Source: JBBRYB01 sp038238115 (GTDB taxonomy: Bacteria; Actinomycetota; Actinomycetes; Propionibacteriales; Nocardioidaceae). Taken from it: DNA of 7,351 nucleotides. Both the position numbers and the translations under genes were made by a program. Where the stretch lies: contig JBBRYB010000123.1 in assembly GCA_038238115.1 (NCBI GenBank), positions 1 through 7,351 of the forward strand, in the 5' to 3' direction. Shown here in pieces: positions 5,421-7,351 of this stretch (positions are counted from its first letter, which is position 1; every line of letters starts with the position of its first letter). Below the pieces are notes generated by a model. That model saw only the letters and a list, made by a program, of their open reading frames with translations. It ran no database searches and had not been told where the DNA came from.

Positions 5421-6587
5421 CACCCTGGTGGGGACGAGTCTGCTGGTAGTGTCGCCGAGTCCAAGTTGGCCGTGGTCGTTGTATCCCCAGCACCACAGCG
5501 CGTGGTTGCGATACAGACCGCACGTGTGATAGCCGCCACCGGCGATGCGGTTCCACCTATTAGCCATTCCCACCTGCTGGGGAGCATTGGCATCCAGGGT
5601 GGTGCCGATTCCCAATTCGCCGTCGTTGTTGTATCCCCAACACCAGAGACTGTGATTACTCTTGGTGCCGCACGTGTGCCAAGCGCCTGCGGAGATACGC
5701 GACCAGTCCTCGTCGGGACCAACTTGGGTAGGAACATGACGACTGGCAGTATCGCCTAACCCCAACTGGCCAAAGGCGTTGTATCCCCAACACCAGAGCG
5801 CATGGCCGGTCCGAGTTCCGCAAGTATGGTAGATGCTTCCCCTGATGATAGCCCAGTCGGCGGACCCGCCCACCCGGGTGGGACGGTAACGAGTCGTCGT
5901 GTCTCCTAGTCCAAGTTGACCCTCATTATTGAAGCCCCAGCACCACAATGTGTGACTGACCCGGGTCCCGCACGTATGTCTTTCCCCCGTACTAACACCG
6001 CGCCACGACCCGGACCCCACCTGGGTTGGAACGATGCAACGGAAGTAACCGCAGTCGAATCCCAACTCCCCGTCGTCATTCATCCCCCAGCACCACAGAG
6101 AGTGCCCGACCTGAATTCCGCAGGTATGGTTGCCGCCAGCGTCGATGTGAGTCCACCTCGTGGCGCCGCCGATTTGCACTGGCGCCCACCGATCGATCAG
6201 GGTACCGTCTCCGAGTTCACCGTTCCCGTTCTGTCCCCAGCACCACAGAGTACGGTCGACCCGAATACCGCAGTTGTGAAACTCACCAGCACTGATTTGC
6301 GCCCAGTCCGCGTCGCTGCCCACCTCGGTCGGGACGTAACGGTCGGTCGTGTCGCCGACTCCAAGCTGACCAGAGACGTTGTACCCCCAGCACCACAGCG
6401 TATGGTCCACTCGGACGCCGCATGTGTAGGACACACCCGCGCTCACACGGGCCCAGATCCGTCCGGTCGAAGCGGCTGATCGCGCCGCCCCAGACGGTGT
6501 CGCAGCCACCAACGGTGCAACCGACAGAAGAGATCCGGCCGCCACTACGACACAGAGGGCGAGTTTGAAGGTACGATGGTTGGCCAT
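5418..6587 (-). CDS. Secreted protein of seven RCC1-type repeats
   Basis: The 389-residue protein starts at ATG 6587, supported by GGAG six bases upstream. A Sec signal (FKLALCVVVAAGSLLSVAPL) likely ends after VAA (residue 29). From residue 45 come seven repeats with exact 50-residue spacing; the last has 45. Each reads roughly W-x-x-I-S-A-G-x-x-H-T-C-G, nine residues between the two Cys, then L-W-C-W-G-Y-N-x-x-G-Q-L-G, then a P-x-x-V. This is the RCC1/ATS1 fold, and seven blades would close one beta-propeller. The two Cys per blade are regular, so a disulfide in each is likely outside the cell. Repeat 3 carries a further pair (FDCGYFRC). The last codons are VPTRV then TAG, made at the IS630 junction, so the tail may be missing. 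Exported RCC1-repeat proteins are thought to bind proteins or glycans; the ligand is unknown. Confidence 0.9.
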   Translation of the reverse strand: MANHRTFKLALCVVVAAGSLLSVAPLVAATPSGAARSAASTGRIWARVSAGVSYTCGVRVDHTLWCWGYNVSGQLGVGDTTDRYVPTEVGSDADWAQISAGEFHNCGIRVDRTLWCWGQNGNGELGDGTLIDRWAPVQIGGATRWTHIDAGGNHTCGIQVGHSLWCWGMNDDGELGFDCGYFRCIVPTQVGSGSWRGVSTGERHTCGTRVSHTLWCWGFNNEGQLGLGDTTTRYRPTRVGGSADWAIIRGSIYHTCGTRTGHALWCWGYNAFGQLGLGDTASRHVPTQVGPDEDWSRISAGAWHTCGTKSNHSLWCWGYNNDGELGIGTTLDANAPQQVGMANRWNRIAGGGYHTCGLYRNHALWCWGYNDHGQLGLGDTTSRLVPTRV

Positions 6588-6593
6588 AGGACG

Positions 6594-6597
6594 CTCC
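6594..6597 (-). promoter_or_regulatory. Ribosome binding site of the RCC1-repeat gene
   Basis: The minus strand reads GGAG six bases before ATG 6587. This fixes the start, because the alternative start at 6620 lacks such a site and would add eleven charged residues ahead of the signal peptide. Confidence 0.7.
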
Positions 6598-6695
6598 GTT
6601 CTGCACCTTCTCACGAACACGAGGCGGGTCCTGGCCTGGCCGTGGCGATGATTGCGGGACTCTTCCCTGCAGTGTCGTCCATTGAATCGTCACTG

Positions 6696-6720
6696 TCTAT
6701 ACGACGCCGGAACCTGTCAA
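6696..6720 (-). promoter_or_regulatory. Possible promoter at the IS3 end facing the RCC1 gene
   Basis: The minus strand carries TTGACA (6720-6715), a perfect -35 box, followed by TATAGA (6701-6696). The 13-base spacing is shorter than the usual 16-18, so the pair is doubtful. TTGACA sits at what looks like the terminus of the IS3 fragment (TGTCCCAAAAAGGTTGACA). No better pair is visible in the 160 bases before the RCC1 start. Confidence 0.3.
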
Positions 6721-6747
6721 CCTTTTTGGGACACGTTCTTGAAGCAA

Positions 6748-7220
6748 TTACTGGGTCGGGGGCTCCTTCTCTTCGGGTTTGTTGATCCACATGGTGCCGG
6801 GCAGTTTCGGAGGCTGGGGTTGGTGGCGGAAGAACCGTTCGGGATGTGAGGAGTGGGCGGCGTCCAGGACCCGGCCGCGGGCCTCACGGACGGCACCGGC
6901 CCGGCCGTAGTGGACGTCGGCTGGGGTGTGCAGTCCGATCCCGGAGTGGCGGTGCTCGTGGGCGTGCCAGGCGAAGAACCGGTTGCAGAAGATCCGGGAG
7001 TCCTCGATGCTGCCGAACCGGTCGGGGAAGTCGGGCCGGTACTTCAGCGTCTTGAACTGCGCCTCGGAGTAGGGGTTGTCGTTCGAGCAGTGGGGTCGGC
7101 TGTGGCTCTTGGTCACACCGAGGTCGGCGAGCAGGAACGCGACCGGCTTGGACGCCATCGAGGAGCCACGGTCGGCGTGCAACGTGAGCTGGTTTCGGTC
7201 GACGTGCTTTTGCCTTTGAC
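6748..7220 (-). pseudogene. IS3-family transposase, C-terminal half, cut by an IS6 element
   Basis: From 7218 down, the minus strand reads QRQKHVDRNQLTLHADRGSS, then LGVTKSHSRPHCSNDNPYSE, then FKTLKYRPDFPDRFGSIEDS and HEHRHSGIGLHTPADVHYG, ending PPTQ with a TAA at 6748-6750. LHADRGSSM holds the second catalytic Asp and NPYSEAQFKTLKY the catalytic Glu of an IS3-family OrfB; the HRHSGIGLHTPADVH box is typical. The N-terminal half is replaced by the IS6 terminus at 7221, so about 157 residues remain of roughly 300. The group differs from the IS3 fragment at 327-644, which has YDNALME and NNRRLHSTLG boxes. Downstream, TGTCCCAAAAAGGTTGACA up to 6715 probably marks the element's right end, close to the RCC1 promoter region. 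Confidence 0.92.
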
Positions 7221-7351
7221 GGCACTGTTGCGTTGAGGCATCGGATGGGGCACGAGACTGGTGCCATGACATCCTCGTCGGCCTCCGTGTTCGCTGGTTT
7301 CCGTTTCCCTCGGGAGGTGATCTCGGTCGCGGTGCGGTGGTACCTGCCGTA
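7221..7351 (+). mobile_element. Second IS6-family element, left end only
   Basis: GGCACTGTTGCGTTGAG at 7221-7237 matches the left terminal repeat of the first IS6 element, in the same orientation. The leader then diverges (GCATCGGATGGGGCACGAGA), so this is a related but different element, not a recent copy. It continues past the window edge. Confidence 0.9.
7266..7351 (+). CDS. IS6-family transposase, N-terminal start (cut by window end)
   Basis: From ATG 7266 the 28 complete codons start MTSSSASVFAGFRFPREVIS and continue VAVRWYLP. This matches the first 28 residues of the transposase at 4324 almost exactly after the variable Ser-rich start, with Pro instead of Arg after RWYL. Many differences are synonymous, which points to long divergence. 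The catalytic domain is outside the window. Confidence 0.9.
   Translation, partial: MTSSSASVFAGFRFPREVISVAVRWYLP

Noticed and set aside
5916..6479. Plus-strand open frame of 187 codons with repeated PAPQ-like units
   Set aside because: It is the antisense echo of the RCC1 repeats; the repeat period comes from the minus-strand gene.
1..7351. CRISPR array, tRNA, rRNA or a multi-gene defence or biosynthetic operon
   Set aside because: No regularly spaced direct repeats with unique spacers, no clover-leaf or rRNA signature sequences, and no run of co-directional intact genes. The 50-residue periodicity is the RCC1 protein repeat.

Overview
The window is high-GC DNA with GC-rich third codon positions, actinobacterial transposase types, a DUF4349-type lipoprotein and secreted repeat proteins. 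It most likely comes from an actinobacterium; I cannot name the genus. It is an accessory region full of insertion-sequence (IS) debris and shows no rRNA, tRNA, CRISPR array or housekeeping operon.

Layout, left to right. (1) 1-644: a three-layer IS nest. The 3' end of an IS110-type element interrupts the 3' part of an IS30-type transposase, which interrupts the 3' part of an IS3-type orfB, all on the + strand. (2) 645-1313: no convincing gene. (3) 1314-1784 (-): a small two-helix membrane protein whose frame stays open upstream. (4) 1947-2826 (+): a DUF4349-type lipoprotein pseudogene with two frameshifts, one at an exact 20-bp tandem duplication. (5) 2882-3836 (+): a secreted bulb-type (B-) lectin with a Cys-containing C-terminal domain. 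It is broken only by one extra G in a G run, with a palindrome upstream and a strong hairpin terminator downstream. (6) 3883-4277: an unassigned stretch. (7) 4278-5069: a complete IS6-family element with terminal inverted repeats and an intact DDE transposase. (8) 5070-5420: the 3' part of an IS630-type transposase, cut by the IS6 end. (9) 5418-6587 (-): a secreted protein of seven RCC1-type repeats, the first six exactly 50 residues each, ending at the IS630 junction. (10) 6748-7220 (-): the 3' half of an IS3-type transposase. (11) 7221-7351: the start of a second, diverged IS6-family element in the same orientation as the first.

The intact coding potential is the IS6 transposase, the RCC1-repeat protein, the small membrane protein and, if its G run is corrected or slips, the lectin. 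The lectin and RCC1 proteins are both exported recognition-type proteins. They face each other across the IS6 element but do not form an operon. I see no strong evidence for a new multi-gene system. The best leads are the single-G lectin frameshift, the lectin C-terminal domain, the exact-period RCC1 protein with a regular Cys pair per blade, and the two direct IS6 copies bracketing it.
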